From an uncultured Bacteroides sp. (GTDB lineage: Bacteria; Bacteroidota; Bacteroidia; Bacteroidales; Bacteroidaceae): a stretch of DNA of 64,000 nucleotides. Location: contig CABUKU010000003.1 in the NCBI GenBank assembly GCA_902492205.1, forward strand, positions 151,491 to 215,490. Reading direction: 5' to 3'. The position numbers were made by a program, and so were the translations under genes. This document shows positions 1-10,242 of the stretch, one piece after another. How positions within the stretch are numbered: the stretch's first letter is position 1; each line of letters starts with the position of its first letter. Below the pieces are notes generated by a model. The model ran no database searches, had not been told where the DNA came from, and worked only from the letters and a program-made list of their open reading frames with translations.

Positions 1-1173
1 TATATTTTTCCAAAACAAAATCATAGAATGTTATCTGTTGCAAAAGGAGGAGTTTTTATGTATGATGTATTTCGTGATTATTTGATTGAATTTAAGATTC
101 CTGTTTTTTGGTTACCAGGTAAGAAAGATTCCGATTATGATCCTGAATATGATCAATTAGTAAAAGATTGGCTGGCAGAAACTCCTGTTAATATTCCTGT
201 TTTAGGTTTTTGGGCAGGAGTAGAGAATGGTAAAGATATAGGGTACACAGAATTTGATGGAGTAAAACTTGTAGGATTATATGGTAAATTTACTTTGGTA
301 AATACGTGGATTGGAAATTATAGCTATCATTCGGGTGTTTCTTCTATGTCGCAGAATTACTATCAGAAAGCTCCCCGTGAAAAACAATTTCATTCGTATG
401 ATTCTAATAAGAAATATGTGGCGTTAATAATGAATGAAAGTGGTGATGCTCCTTGTTACTTTCTTTATACCGGATTTTATCATAGGCAATGGTCTGATCC
501 TGACCGTGGAAAAGTTGCAATAAGTTATGGCATTACTCCATCATTGCGTTTTTTAGCTCCGGGAGTGCTTGCTGATATGTATAAAATGCAAACGAAAGAT
601 GATTTCTTTTTTTGTTCTATTTCTGGTGCTGGATATTGCTACCCTTTTGAAGAATATGGTAAATTGACTGTTTCTCCATCTGCTTGCTTACAAGAATATT
701 TTGGTAATATTACAGCAAAGAATATGTATGGACTAGATTTAGATATGCTTGGTTTATATACGCACACTGAAAATGGATGGAATTCTAATGATTATGAAAT
801 AGCCCAAAAATATATTTTTCCTATTCAGGGGTTAAATAGTGTAATTTCTGGAATGCATCGAACACAATATACAGCTGCAAATGCGCATGAATTGATAGAT
901 AGCGTTACTGTACATCATACTGTAACTTTTTGGTCGTCAGCTAATTTCCAATGGAATGATGTGAGTTTGGATGAAAAAGCGGTTGATTTTTTGGAAGATG
1001 AAATACGAACCTATGGAAAAGATGGCCAATTTATTCAGGCAATGTTTTATAGTTGGCACTACGGTCCACGACGATTGAATATGTTACGTCAACGATTAGA
1101 GAAAGAAGGATATATTTTTGTTACACTAAATGAATTCGATTATTTGTGGCGCCAATCAAATAATATCCCATAA
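1..1173 (+). CDS. GxGYxYP-family putative glycoside hydrolase, C-terminal part (5' cut by window edge)
   Basis: The reading frame is open from base 1, with no stop before the first ATG at 28, so the gene begins upstream of the window and 390 residues are visible. The motif SGAGYCYPF (around base 620) matches the signature that names the GxGYxYP family, a putative glycoside hydrolase family common in Bacteroidetes PULs. The domain ends with a typical aromatic-rich tail. No activity is established for most members. It precedes a GH38 mannosidase gene and probably belongs to the same PUL. Family assignment rests on the motif and overall look; the substrate is unknown. Confidence 0.7.
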   Translation, partial: YIFPKQNHRMLSVAKGGVFMYDVFRDYLIEFKIPVFWLPGKKDSDYDPEYDQLVKDWLAETPVNIPVLGFWAGVENGKDIGYTEFDGVKLVGLYGKFTLVNTWIGNYSYHSGVSSMSQNYYQKAPREKQFHSYDSNKKYVALIMNESGDAPCYFLYTGFYHRQWSDPDRGKVAISYGITPSLRFLAPGVLADMYKMQTKDDFFFCSISGAGYCYPFEEYGKLTVSPSACLQEYFGNITAKNMYGLDLDMLGLYTHTENGWNSNDYEIAQKYIFPIQGLNSVISGMHRTQYTAANAHELIDSVTVHHTVTFWSSANFQWNDVSLDEKAVDFLEDEIRTYGKDGQFIQAMFYSWHYGPRRLNMLRQRLEKEGYIFVTLNEFDYLWRQSNNIP

Positions 1174-1556
1174 AAGCTATAAGAAATTATTATAAATGTA
1201 TGAACAAATAATCCTCTCGTTGAATTTAGGCTTGCTTAGGTTGGATAATATAAATATGTTATTGAGCTTGCAGTTCTTTGTATTAAGATAATAGGGTGAT
1301 TATGCTGATATAATCTCTTATCTAATCACATTAATAGCTTTTATAAAAAGTCTATCTAGAAACTTATCCATCTTATATTACATTATTTTTTTATTATAAT
1401 ATATATTTTCTTCGTTTTGTTTGCAAATAATATAAAACTATTTTTTATATTTGCGCTCGTATTTATGTATGAACATATATTAGTATGAACCAATATATAA
1501 ATACTCCATTAGAAGTGTTTTCAGAATTTAATTTAGTTACTAATACATTTTATAGA
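1174..1556. other. 383-bp AT-rich intergenic region upstream of the GH38 gene
   Basis: This gap between the GxGYxYP gene and the GH38 gene carries no credible coding sequence. The only signal seen is a Bacteroides-type promoter near its right end (listed separately). No strong terminator hairpin was found after the upstream gene. Confidence 0.6.
1416..1453 (+). promoter_or_regulatory. Bacteroidales sigma-ABfr type promoter for PUL1 (GH38-SusCD)
   Basis: A perfect -7 element TATATTTG (TAnnTTTG) lies at 1446-1453, with TTTG -33 candidates at 1416-1419 and 1420-1423. The 22-base gap from the nearer one is slightly longer than usual. It sits about 100 bp before the likely GH38 start, in an AT-rich gap. 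It would drive the GH38, SusC, SusD, DUF3823 operon. Confidence 0.6.
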
Positions 1557-4500
1557 ATGAAAAAACACATTATTGTATTCCTATTCTTACTTATAGCCAC
1601 TGTAGGTAATGCCCAACGGATTACTGTTTATAAACAGTTGGACTCTGATGCGATAGGAGTTTCTGCCAGCAGCGAATTTAATAAAGGCTCATTACGATCC
1701 ATAGTTAATGGAGAAGGTATGCAGGGACGTTATCATGATGCTCATAATCTGGGAAAAGGTATGTGGGTTTCTAAAGTTTCAAAAGATCGTATTCGTTATA
1801 ATGAATTTACTCATGAGGGTGTTGTATGGCTTTTGTGTGATTTGGGAGGAGATAAAAATACTCCTAAAATAGACCTTATACAGATATGGAATTATAACCA
1901 GAGTGAACTTACTCGCCGTGGATTGAAGAAGGTATATATCGAATATTCTAAAGACGGTAAAAGTTGGTATTTATTGCAAAATGATAAGCTGGATTATCAT
2001 ATTATTCCTGAATCAGTAGGGCGTAATCCTGAAGCTGTTGATTTTAGTTTGGAAGTTTCTGGTTTGCAGGCACGTTATATTTGTATCACTGCTGCTGCAG
2101 ATGGTGAAGGAAATTATTATGATCGTAATAATCCTGTTGTCATGCAAGAGGTTGCTGATATGCATCAAAATGTAGATTTTTACGGAATAAGTGAGATACG
2201 CTTTTTCCAAAAAGAATCCCTTCAAGTTGGAGCATTGGATAAATTAACAGACTTGTCATTTGTTACGGGACAAGGATATTTAAAGAGTAAAGAAGGACCT
2301 AAAAGAGAATACTACCTACATTTTAATACCCCGTTGTATTCAGGTGCGGTAATAAAATTCGAGTCAGGTGACAAGAAATGGAGTGAGGAAATTCCTGCTT
2401 CTGCAATCGGAATAGAAGATTATACAGGATGTTTTCCCGCCGGTTATATGGAAGAAACTACATCAGTAAAATTGGTATTAAATAGTCGTCAGGGATCTAT
2501 ATCGAAAGAATATCAAGTACCGGGTGCCCGGAAATGGGTTGTTTGTTTTTTCCCACATTCTCATTTGGATATAGGTTATACGCATCGACAAAATGATGTG
2601 ATGAAGCTCCAATGGCGTAATATAGAACGTGCACTGGATTTAGCAGAACGTACAAAGAATTATCCCGATGGAGCACGTTATCGTTGGAATACTGAGGTTA
2701 CGTGGCCTATTGCCGGATATTTGAAAGAATATGCAGGTACAGAAAAAGCAGAACGCCTGAAGAAAGCTGTTCGTGACGGAATAATAAATATAGATATGTC
2801 TTTAGGTAGTATATTGACAGGAATTAGCCGTCAGGAAGAGTTGATGCATATGTTTGATGATGCTCATCAGATTAGTGACATGTTGGGAGTTAACCTAAAT
2901 ACTGCAATGATGAGTGATGTTCCTGGACAGGTTTGGGGATTAACTACCGCTATGGCTAAGAATGGAGTGAAATATTATTCGCCCGGTCCTAACTATGTTC
3001 CTTTTTATGGAAGAATTGGAAATGACCGTGCTGCTGCTTTACATGTAAAATGGGGAGATAGACCTTTCTATTGGCAATCTCAGTCGGGCACGGATAAAGT
3101 ACTCGTATGGCAAGCCGGTCGTGGATACTCTTGGTTTCATGGTTGGTTAGCTAATCGTATCGGTGTTTGTGGTTTAGAGCCTATTTGGAGTTATCTGACA
3201 GAACTTGAGACAGAAGAGTTTCCATATAATACATGTTATTTGCGATATACAGTTCATGGAGATAATGGGCCACCCGATCAATCAATGTCTGATGTGATTC
3301 GTGAGTGGAATGAACGTTATGAATCACCTCAGTTCCGGATTTCAACAACAAAGGAATTCTTTACTGACTTTGAAGCTCGTTATGGAGATCATTTACCTAC
3401 TTATGGTGGTGATATGACTCCTACATGGGAGGATGGAGCAGCTTCTACTGCTCGTGAAACAGCTATGAATCGTGAAACATCGGCACGTCTGGCTCAAACG
3501 GAAGTGCTTTGGAGTATGCTTAATAAAGAACAATCCTTTCCGTCTGATAAGTTTGCTGAAGCATGGAAAAATGTAGTACTTTTTTCTGAGCATACTTGGG
3601 GGGCATCGGCAAGTGGTCCGGAACCTCACTCACAATTCACTAAAGATTTGTGGGCAGGTAAAAAAATGTATGCCGACAATGCAAATACGCAAAGCAGTGC
3701 TCTTTATAATGAAGCATTGAGTTCTTTAAATGCCCCTGACGGAAACTATATACATGTTTTAAATACAAATCTTTGGAATCGTACTGATGTTGTTACTTTA
3801 GATTCCAATATCAATTTGACAGGAAAGGATTTGATTGATGATACCGGTAAGAAGGTGGAAATACAGCGTATGCATAATGGTTGCTGGAGTTTTATTGCAG
3901 AAAATATACCGGCACTTTCCTCTGCTGTCTATCAGATTGTGCCGATGAAGAATAAAAAGATAAGAGAGAGTAATCCTTCTTCTATGATATTGGGAGAAAA
4001 TCTATTAGATAACGGACTTGTTAAGGTTGAAATAGATCCCATAAAAGGAAGTATCCGCTCTTTGAAGATTTCTGGTGATACTTATGAGTATGCAGGTGGC
4101 AAAGGTTTGAATGACTATTTATATACAGGACGCATAGCTTCTGATCCACGTGGCATTGAACGTATTCAGAAGATTACGGTTCTGAATGATGGTGCTGTTG
4201 CAGCTACTTTGCGTATTGAATCGGAAGCTCCCGGTTGTAATCTTTTATGGAGAGATGTGACGGTCTATAAAGGAATAGACAGAGTTGATATTTGCAATAC
4301 GGTAGATAAGAAAGATGTTTTAGAATTTGAAAACGTACGGTTTGTCTTCCCATTCAATATTGCTCAACCGGAAATCACAATGGATCTTGCTTTAAGTGAA
4401 ATTCATCCGGAGAGAGAACAGTTAGAAGGGGTTAATAAGAATTATTACTCATTACAAAATGGTTTGGCAGTAGGAGACCTTGAACATGCTATTTGCCTTA

Positions 4501-5048
4501 CTACGGTTGATGCTCCTTTTGTTGAATTAGGAACACCTTCCGGACTTGATTATCGCCTTAATACTCATCACGGTTATGGTTGGTTACAGTCTGCAAAAAT
4601 CTCTCCTGTTGTTTATTCATGGGTAATGACTAATACATGGCGCACTAATTATAAAGCTTCACAAGATGGAATCACAGTATTCCGTTACTCATTGCAACCT
4701 TGTAATCCTTTAGATCTGAAACTGAAACAACGTGGTGCGGAAAGAGAGTCTGAACTTGTGGCTGTGTGCAGCAATAATCCTCAGAATGTAGAGCAACTAT
4801 TCCGATTAAAAGGACGTAATAGGATTGCAGTTTCAAATATTAAACCTTCAGATGATGGAAAAGGATATATTGTTTGTCTTTATAATATGGGTAACAAGAG
4901 TGTAAATTCTGCATTTGACTGGGGGAGTATGAAAGCACATGAAGTAAGCCTCTGTGATTATCGGCAACGAATTATAGGGACATTTAACGACAAAGATTTC
5001 TGGATGAAACCTTATGAATATATCTTATTGAAAGTGACTACAAAATAA
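1557..5048 (+). CDS. GH38 alpha-mannosidase with N-terminal discoidin-like domain, secreted
   Basis: The 1163-residue product begins with a signal peptide (MKKHIIVFLFLLIATVGNAQ), so the ATG at 1557 is preferred over an in-frame ATG at 1485 that would put 24 odd residues before it. Residues about 25-210 resemble an F5/8 type C (discoidin) carbohydrate-binding domain. The GH38 catalytic domain starts near residue 330 with PHSHLDIGYTH, whose His and Asp are expected zinc ligands. Asp454 in MMSDVPGQ is the likely nucleophile. The C-terminal half fits the GH38 beta-sandwich domains. The family hydrolyses alpha-mannosides with retention. The gene lies directly upstream of a SusC/SusD pair, implying a mannose-containing target for PUL1. 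The linkage cleaved cannot be read from sequence. Confidence 0.9.
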   Translation: MKKHIIVFLFLLIATVGNAQRITVYKQLDSDAIGVSASSEFNKGSLRSIVNGEGMQGRYHDAHNLGKGMWVSKVSKDRIRYNEFTHEGVVWLLCDLGGDKNTPKIDLIQIWNYNQSELTRRGLKKVYIEYSKDGKSWYLLQNDKLDYHIIPESVGRNPEAVDFSLEVSGLQARYICITAAADGEGNYYDRNNPVVMQEVADMHQNVDFYGISEIRFFQKESLQVGALDKLTDLSFVTGQGYLKSKEGPKREYYLHFNTPLYSGAVIKFESGDKKWSEEIPASAIGIEDYTGCFPAGYMEETTSVKLVLNSRQGSISKEYQVPGARKWVVCFFPHSHLDIGYTHRQNDVMKLQWRNIERALDLAERTKNYPDGARYRWNTEVTWPIAGYLKEYAGTEKAERLKKAVRDGIINIDMSLGSILTGISRQEELMHMFDDAHQISDMLGVNLNTAMMSDVPGQVWGLTTAMAKNGVKYYSPGPNYVPFYGRIGNDRAAALHVKWGDRPFYWQSQSGTDKVLVWQAGRGYSWFHGWLANRIGVCGLEPIWSYLTELETEEFPYNTCYLRYTVHGDNGPPDQSMSDVIREWNERYESPQFRISTTKEFFTDFEARYGDHLPTYGGDMTPTWEDGAASTARETAMNRETSARLAQTEVLWSMLNKEQSFPSDKFAEAWKNVVLFSEHTWGASASGPEPHSQFTKDLWAGKKMYADNANTQSSALYNEALSSLNAPDGNYIHVLNTNLWNRTDVVTLDSNINLTGKDLIDDTGKKVEIQRMHNGCWSFIAENIPALSSAVYQIVPMKNKKIRESNPSSMILGENLLDNGLVKVEIDPIKGSIRSLKISGDTYEYAGGKGLNDYLYTGRIASDPRGIERIQKITVLNDGAVAATLRIESEAPGCNLLWRDVTVYKGIDRVDICNTVDKKDVLEFENVRFVFPFNIAQPEITMDLALSEIHPEREQLEGVNKNYYSLQNGLAVGDLEHAICLTTVDAPFVELGTPSGLDYRLNTHHGYGWLQSAKISPVVYSWVMTNTWRTNYKASQDGITVFRYSLQPCNPLDLKLKQRGAERESELVAVCSNNPQNVEQLFRLKGRNRIAVSNIKPSDDGKGYIVCLYNMGNKSVNSAFDWGSMKAHEVSLCDYRQRIIGTFNDKDFWMKPYEYILLKVTTK

Positions 5049-5157
5049 AATATTAACAAAATCCAAATTATTATTAATGAGAAAAATTGAAACTATGAAC
5101 TAGTTCCGGGGCATTCTCGACTTTTATTAACCCAAAAATAATTTAATTAAAAGAAGT

Positions 5158-8100
5158 ATGAAAAAGATTACGGTACAAAACCTTTTTAAGGTTTGGATGT
5201 GTGTAGTGATGTCTTTTATGACTATATCACTATATGCACAAAATGGCTCCATGACGGTGTCGGGTACGGTAAAAGACAGTACCGGTGAGATGATTATCGG
5301 TGCTACTGTTATCGATACAAAGACTCAGAATGGATGTGTAACTGATATGGATGGGAATTTTTCTTTATCCGTAACTCCTGGTTCATCGATAAAGATTAGC
5401 TATATCGGTTATGTGACGCAAACTATTATAGTGAATAAAAATAAAAAACGCTATGATGTAGTGCTGCAAAGCGATAATATCATGGTTGATGAATTAGTTG
5501 TGGTAGGTTATGGTGTACAAAAGAAACAGACATTAACCGGTGCAGTATCCGCTGTGACTAATAAAGATATTGTTTCTACTAAAAATGAAAACCTTCAGAA
5601 CATGCTGACTGGTAAAGTAGCAGGTTTGCGTGTTGTTCAAAACTCCAGTGAACCGGGTGCTTTCGGTTCGGTAATGGATATTCGTGGTTTGGGAACTCCT
5701 TTGGTTGTGATTGATGGTATTCCTCGTGATAACATGGCACGCATTGATCCCGAAGATGTAGAAAGTATTTCGGTATTGAAAGATGCTTCGGCTGCTATCT
5801 ATGGTGTACGTGCGGCCAATGGTGTAATCCTCATTACTACTAAAAAAGGAACACAGGGTAAGGCACAGATAAACTATTCCGGCAGTTATAGCTGGCAGAA
5901 ACCATCTAATTTCCCGGACTTGGTAACTTCACCGGAATGGATGACACTTTCTAATGAGCTTGGTCGTCATAATGTAGATGGCGGCGGTGCAAGTTGGACA
6001 GACGAACAAATTGCCAATGCGGAAACTACTGATTGGAAATCTGCTGTAATGCGTAATACAGCTCCTCAAACACAACATTCGCTTAGTGTTTCGGGTGGTA
6101 CTGACCGTGTGAGCTATTATGCAAGTTTTGGTTATCAATATCAGGGTAGTTTCCTACAAACCAATGCTCTCAATTATGACAAATTTACATTGCGTAGTAA
6201 TTTGTCGGCGAAGATCACTAATCGTTTGAAGTTAGATGTGAATATTTCAGGATTAATGGACGAACGCAATACTTCTGCATATGGCGCATGGGATATGATT
6301 CGCGGCCTTTGGTTGATGCAACCGATGGACCCTGTTTATCAAGAAGGAGGAGAAGGGCGTTATACACAACCTTCTAATTCTACATTGATGAATCCTGTGG
6401 CTATGATGAATGTTGATGATGTAGGATATAATAAATATAAGAGTAAATGGTTTCAATCAAGTATGGTGCTGACTTATGATGTTCCGGGAGTGGATGGATT
6501 GAAGGTTAAAGGTCTTTATAGCTATGACTTCATCATGAATGATAATAAAGAATTTAAAAAGAAGTGGAGTTCTTATCGTGGTAATCAGGAATATGTTCGT
6601 AATAACCCATCAAAGGTAGGTCGTACTTATTATTCTAAGGATAATACTCTTTGGCAGGTAGAAGCGAATTATTCCCACAACTTTAAGGGACATAATGTAA
6701 ATGCCATGTTACTTTTTGAACAATCTACTTATAAAGGAGATAATTTCAATGGAAATAAAGAGTTGTCTGTTCCTATTGATCATGTTTTTGCTGGAAATGC
6801 ATTAAATCAAGTATTTGGGCAGAGCACAGATGCAGATAAATTTTATGATCGCGCTAATCAGGCTTTAGTTGGTCGTGCGGCTTATGATTATCTGTCCAAG
6901 TACTTAATTGAATTTTCATTCCGTTATGAAGGATCTTCTAAGTTTCCGGCAAATTCACGTTGGGTAATGTTCCCTTCTGTTTCCGGTGGTTGGCGTATTT
7001 CTGAAGAAGCTTTTTGGAAGAATTCTGCTTTGAAATTCATTAATAATTTCAAAATCCGTGCATCTTATGGTAAAATGGGTGATGACGGAGCTCTTGATTA
7101 TCAGTTTCTAACTGGATATAAATATCCAGCCGGTGGTTCTGCAAATGCTATGCCGGGTGGTGCTGTTTTTAATGGTGAATTCATAAATGCTGCCGCAACT
7201 AAAGGATTGCCCAACTATGATATATCATGGATTGAAGCTAAGACATTTGATATTGGTGCAGATTTAGAAGCATGGAATGGTTTATTGGGTATTTCTTTTG
7301 ACTATTTCCGTCGTGATCGTGACGGTTTATTGGCTACACGTAGTACAAGCATACCGGGTATTGTAGGAGTTTCTTTGCCTCAAGAAAACTTGAATGGTGA
7401 CTTGACTCGTGGCTTTGAAATAGAAGTAAGCCATCGCAATCATATCAATGACTTCTATTATGAAGTAAAGGGAAATATGTCTTATGCACGTTCCATGAAT
7501 AGGTATGTAGAAGGTGCACGTAAAGGAAACTCTTATTTGAACTGGAAAGAAAACTCTAACGACCGTTATACTGATATTTGGTGGGGTTATGGAGATGCCG
7601 GACGTATGACAAGCTGGGATGAGATTTATTACAATCCGGTTTATATAGGCCGTGGCTCATTACCGGGTGATTATAATTATGAGGACTGGAATGGTGACGG
7701 TTGGATCAATGACTTGGATGTTCATCCATTGACCAACTCCGGCGATCGTCCATTAATAAACTTCGGTCTTACTCTTAATGGAAGTTGGAAAGGTATTGAC
7801 CTTAATGTTTTATTGCAAGGAGCAGCCAAGCGTCATATCTCTTATGCAGAGTTGCTTTATAATCCACTGTGGGCTAATACCAATGCTCTGTCGCAGTTCA
7901 TGGATCGTTGGCATCCTGTAGATAACCATGCCGATCCTTACAATCCATCTATAGAGTGGGAAAGTGGAAATTATGCATATACAGGTTCTCTTCCTAATTC
8001 AAACTCTCCGTTCAATATGCAAAACGCAGCTTATTTGCGTTTAAAAACTATTGAATTGGGATATACTCTTCCTAAAGTATGGTTGTCGAAGATCGGAGTC

Positions 8101-8247
8101 AATAACCTTCGTGTTTATCTGAGTGGTTATAACCTGCTTACATTTACAAAGTTGAAATATTGTGATCCTGAGTTTCCTTCAACAAGTCAGGGGTATAACT
8201 ATCCGTTGAACAAAACTATCACAATAGGCGCAAACGTTAAATTCTAA
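5158..8247 (+). CDS. SusC-like TonB-dependent outer-membrane glycan transporter (PUL1)
   Basis: This is a 1029-residue SusC/RagA protein with a signal peptide ending near LYAQ. A CarboxypepD_reg-like beta-sandwich follows (residues about 33-115), then the conserved stretch VVVGYGVQKKQTLTGAVS leading into the plug domain and a 22-strand beta-barrel ending in aromatic residues. The plug shows the family pattern of an ISVLKDASAAIYG segment followed by NGVILITTKKG. There is no N-terminal STN domain, so it is not the receptor for the ECF sigma/FecR system downstream. It pairs with the SusD gene 18 bp downstream and imports oligosaccharides using TonB energy. Confidence 0.95.
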   Translation: MKKITVQNLFKVWMCVVMSFMTISLYAQNGSMTVSGTVKDSTGEMIIGATVIDTKTQNGCVTDMDGNFSLSVTPGSSIKISYIGYVTQTIIVNKNKKRYDVVLQSDNIMVDELVVVGYGVQKKQTLTGAVSAVTNKDIVSTKNENLQNMLTGKVAGLRVVQNSSEPGAFGSVMDIRGLGTPLVVIDGIPRDNMARIDPEDVESISVLKDASAAIYGVRAANGVILITTKKGTQGKAQINYSGSYSWQKPSNFPDLVTSPEWMTLSNELGRHNVDGGGASWTDEQIANAETTDWKSAVMRNTAPQTQHSLSVSGGTDRVSYYASFGYQYQGSFLQTNALNYDKFTLRSNLSAKITNRLKLDVNISGLMDERNTSAYGAWDMIRGLWLMQPMDPVYQEGGEGRYTQPSNSTLMNPVAMMNVDDVGYNKYKSKWFQSSMVLTYDVPGVDGLKVKGLYSYDFIMNDNKEFKKKWSSYRGNQEYVRNNPSKVGRTYYSKDNTLWQVEANYSHNFKGHNVNAMLLFEQSTYKGDNFNGNKELSVPIDHVFAGNALNQVFGQSTDADKFYDRANQALVGRAAYDYLSKYLIEFSFRYEGSSKFPANSRWVMFPSVSGGWRISEEAFWKNSALKFINNFKIRASYGKMGDDGALDYQFLTGYKYPAGGSANAMPGGAVFNGEFINAAATKGLPNYDISWIEAKTFDIGADLEAWNGLLGISFDYFRRDRDGLLATRSTSIPGIVGVSLPQENLNGDLTRGFEIEVSHRNHINDFYYEVKGNMSYARSMNRYVEGARKGNSYLNWKENSNDRYTDIWWGYGDAGRMTSWDEIYYNPVYIGRGSLPGDYNYEDWNGDGWINDLDVHPLTNSGDRPLINFGLTLNGSWKGIDLNVLLQGAAKRHISYAELLYNPLWANTNALSQFMDRWHPVDNHADPYNPSIEWESGNYAYTGSLPNSNSPFNMQNAAYLRLKTIELGYTLPKVWLSKIGVNNLRVYLSGYNLLTFTKLKYCDPEFPSTSQGYNYPLNKTITIGANVKF

Positions 8248-8265
8248 TCGTAAATTGAAACTATC

Positions 8266-10221
8266 ATGAAATTTAAAAAATATATATTAGCATTATGTGT
8301 AGGAGTATTTACTTCCTGCGCAGATTTGGATATTCCGCCAATGAATCTTCTTTATGATGAGGATGTTTTTGGTACAACGGAAGGCGTAAGAAGTTACATG
8401 GCACGTTTATACAGTACGCTACCGGTTGAAGATTTCCGTTACTCTCATGCAAACATGTTTTTCTCTGGAGGAGCTAACTATGCTCAGCCTTCTTGCCTTA
8501 CAGGTGAAGCTGTAAGTCGTGACACTCACGGAGCGGAAATTGAGAAAGCTAATTATTGGGATGCAGCTTATGCATTGATTCGTGAGATAAATTATTTCAT
8601 TGAAACTCTTCCTCAATATAGTAATGTGCACAGTGCTGGCAATATGGAAAGTATGTTGGGTGAGGCCTATTTCTTACGTGCATATACATATTATGCTTTG
8701 GCTAAACGTTTTGGTGGTGTGCCTATTGTTAAAACAGTAATTGATTATCCTGTTAGTGTTTCAATCCCCGAAACCATGTTATATAGGGATTCGGAAGAAG
8801 CTACTTGGGATTTCATTTCCAGTGATTTGGATTATGCAATGCAACATTTGGCAGCGAGCAACACCAAAGGACGTGCCAACAGATATGCTGCTGCAGCATT
8901 GAAGTCACGTGCTATGCTGCATGCCGGTACTATTGCTAAATACAACGAAGTAAATGAAGTATATAACAATGCGCGCATCTGTGGCATTCCTGCCGAACGT
9001 GCAAACGATTATTTCAAGCAGGCTTATGCGGCTTCTAAAGAAGTAGATAAAGGTGGATATGTACTTTATAAAGATGAATGGCAGCCTGATAACAAGGAAG
9101 CTCAATATAATAACTTTGTGAATATCTTCTTGAAAGATACAAAAGAAAACATCTTTGTGAAATATTTCTTATATCCTGATTGTGTACATTCATTTGATTG
9201 CTTTGCACAACCTACCCAGACTTCTACCGGAGGCAGTAATACCGAAATATGCCCGACTCTTGATTTCGTAGAAATGTTTGAAGGATTTGAAAAGGATGCT
9301 GATGGACATTTTGAAAATATGGATGCTGACGGATATTATAAACTCTATTCAACAACAATGGAACCGTTTGTGAATGCCGAACCTCGTTTGCGTGCTACTG
9401 TATTGTTACCGGGTGATATGTTTAAGAATCAATCTATTGAAATACGCCGTGGTATCTGGGTAGGTGAAGGTGATAAGATTTCTCCTTTATTACCTGTAGG
9501 TACATATAACTTTTATGATGATTATCCTCTTTATAATAATGATGCAACAAGTTTACTGAAACTTGCAAGCCGTGAATCTCAGAATACAGATGCAAATGCT
9601 ATTACATTGAAAGATGGATCGAAAATGAAACGTGCAGGTAAAAGTGGAACAGTTAAGAATCAAGAAATTGGATGTACGGTATCCGGTTTCCTATTACGTA
9701 AATATTTGAATCCGAATCAAGAAAATACTAACTGGAACCAATCGACTCAGGCTTGGATTGACATCCGCTATGCAGAAGTGTTGCTTAACCGTGCCGAAGC
9801 TGCTGCCGAATTGGCTGCTGCCGGGATAGCTACCGATGAAACTTCGGGAGATAACTATCAAGATGAGGCTTACAGATGCATCAACCTTATCCGCGACCGT
9901 GCAGGTGCTACTCTATTATCTTCATCGGCAGATGTTACAATAGACGTGGTACGTACCGAACGCCGCAAAGAATTGGCATTCGAGAACAAAACATATTGGG
10001 ATTTGAAACGCTGGCGCATTATCGACAAAGAACAGTCTACCAGAACTTACAGAACTCTGCAACCGTTCTTTGCTGCCGATGCCATGAAATACTTCATGGA
10101 CATCAAGTATCAGGAACAAGGTGGCAAAGTTTATACATTCGATACCCGTAATTACTACCAGCAGATTCCTAACAGTGAAATTACAAAGAATCCCAATTGC
10201 AAACAGAACCCGGGTTATTAG
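8266..10221 (+). CDS. SusD-like surface glycan-binding lipoprotein (PUL1)
   Basis: The 651-residue SusD/RagB-family protein has a lipoprotein signal with the lipobox Cys in VFTSCADLD. Conserved family features include LGEAYFLRAYTYYALAKRFGGVP (N-terminal TPR helices), an IRYAEVLLNRAEAA segment and the C-terminal RRKELAFENKTYWDLKRWR signature. It ends with NPNCKQNPGY, as SusD proteins do. It forms the lid of the adjacent SusC transporter and binds the glycan at the cell surface. At 651 residues it is longer than the usual 500-600, with extra loops mid-protein. Confidence 0.95.
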   Translation: MKFKKYILALCVGVFTSCADLDIPPMNLLYDEDVFGTTEGVRSYMARLYSTLPVEDFRYSHANMFFSGGANYAQPSCLTGEAVSRDTHGAEIEKANYWDAAYALIREINYFIETLPQYSNVHSAGNMESMLGEAYFLRAYTYYALAKRFGGVPIVKTVIDYPVSVSIPETMLYRDSEEATWDFISSDLDYAMQHLAASNTKGRANRYAAAALKSRAMLHAGTIAKYNEVNEVYNNARICGIPAERANDYFKQAYAASKEVDKGGYVLYKDEWQPDNKEAQYNNFVNIFLKDTKENIFVKYFLYPDCVHSFDCFAQPTQTSTGGSNTEICPTLDFVEMFEGFEKDADGHFENMDADGYYKLYSTTMEPFVNAEPRLRATVLLPGDMFKNQSIEIRRGIWVGEGDKISPLLPVGTYNFYDDYPLYNNDATSLLKLASRESQNTDANAITLKDGSKMKRAGKSGTVKNQEIGCTVSGFLLRKYLNPNQENTNWNQSTQAWIDIRYAEVLLNRAEAAAELAAAGIATDETSGDNYQDEAYRCINLIRDRAGATLLSSSADVTIDVVRTERRKELAFENKTYWDLKRWRIIDKEQSTRTYRTLQPFFAADAMKYFMDIKYQEQGGKVYTFDTRNYYQQIPNSEITKNPNCKQNPGY

Positions 10222-10242
10222 TCAAATTTTAAATGTACAGTT

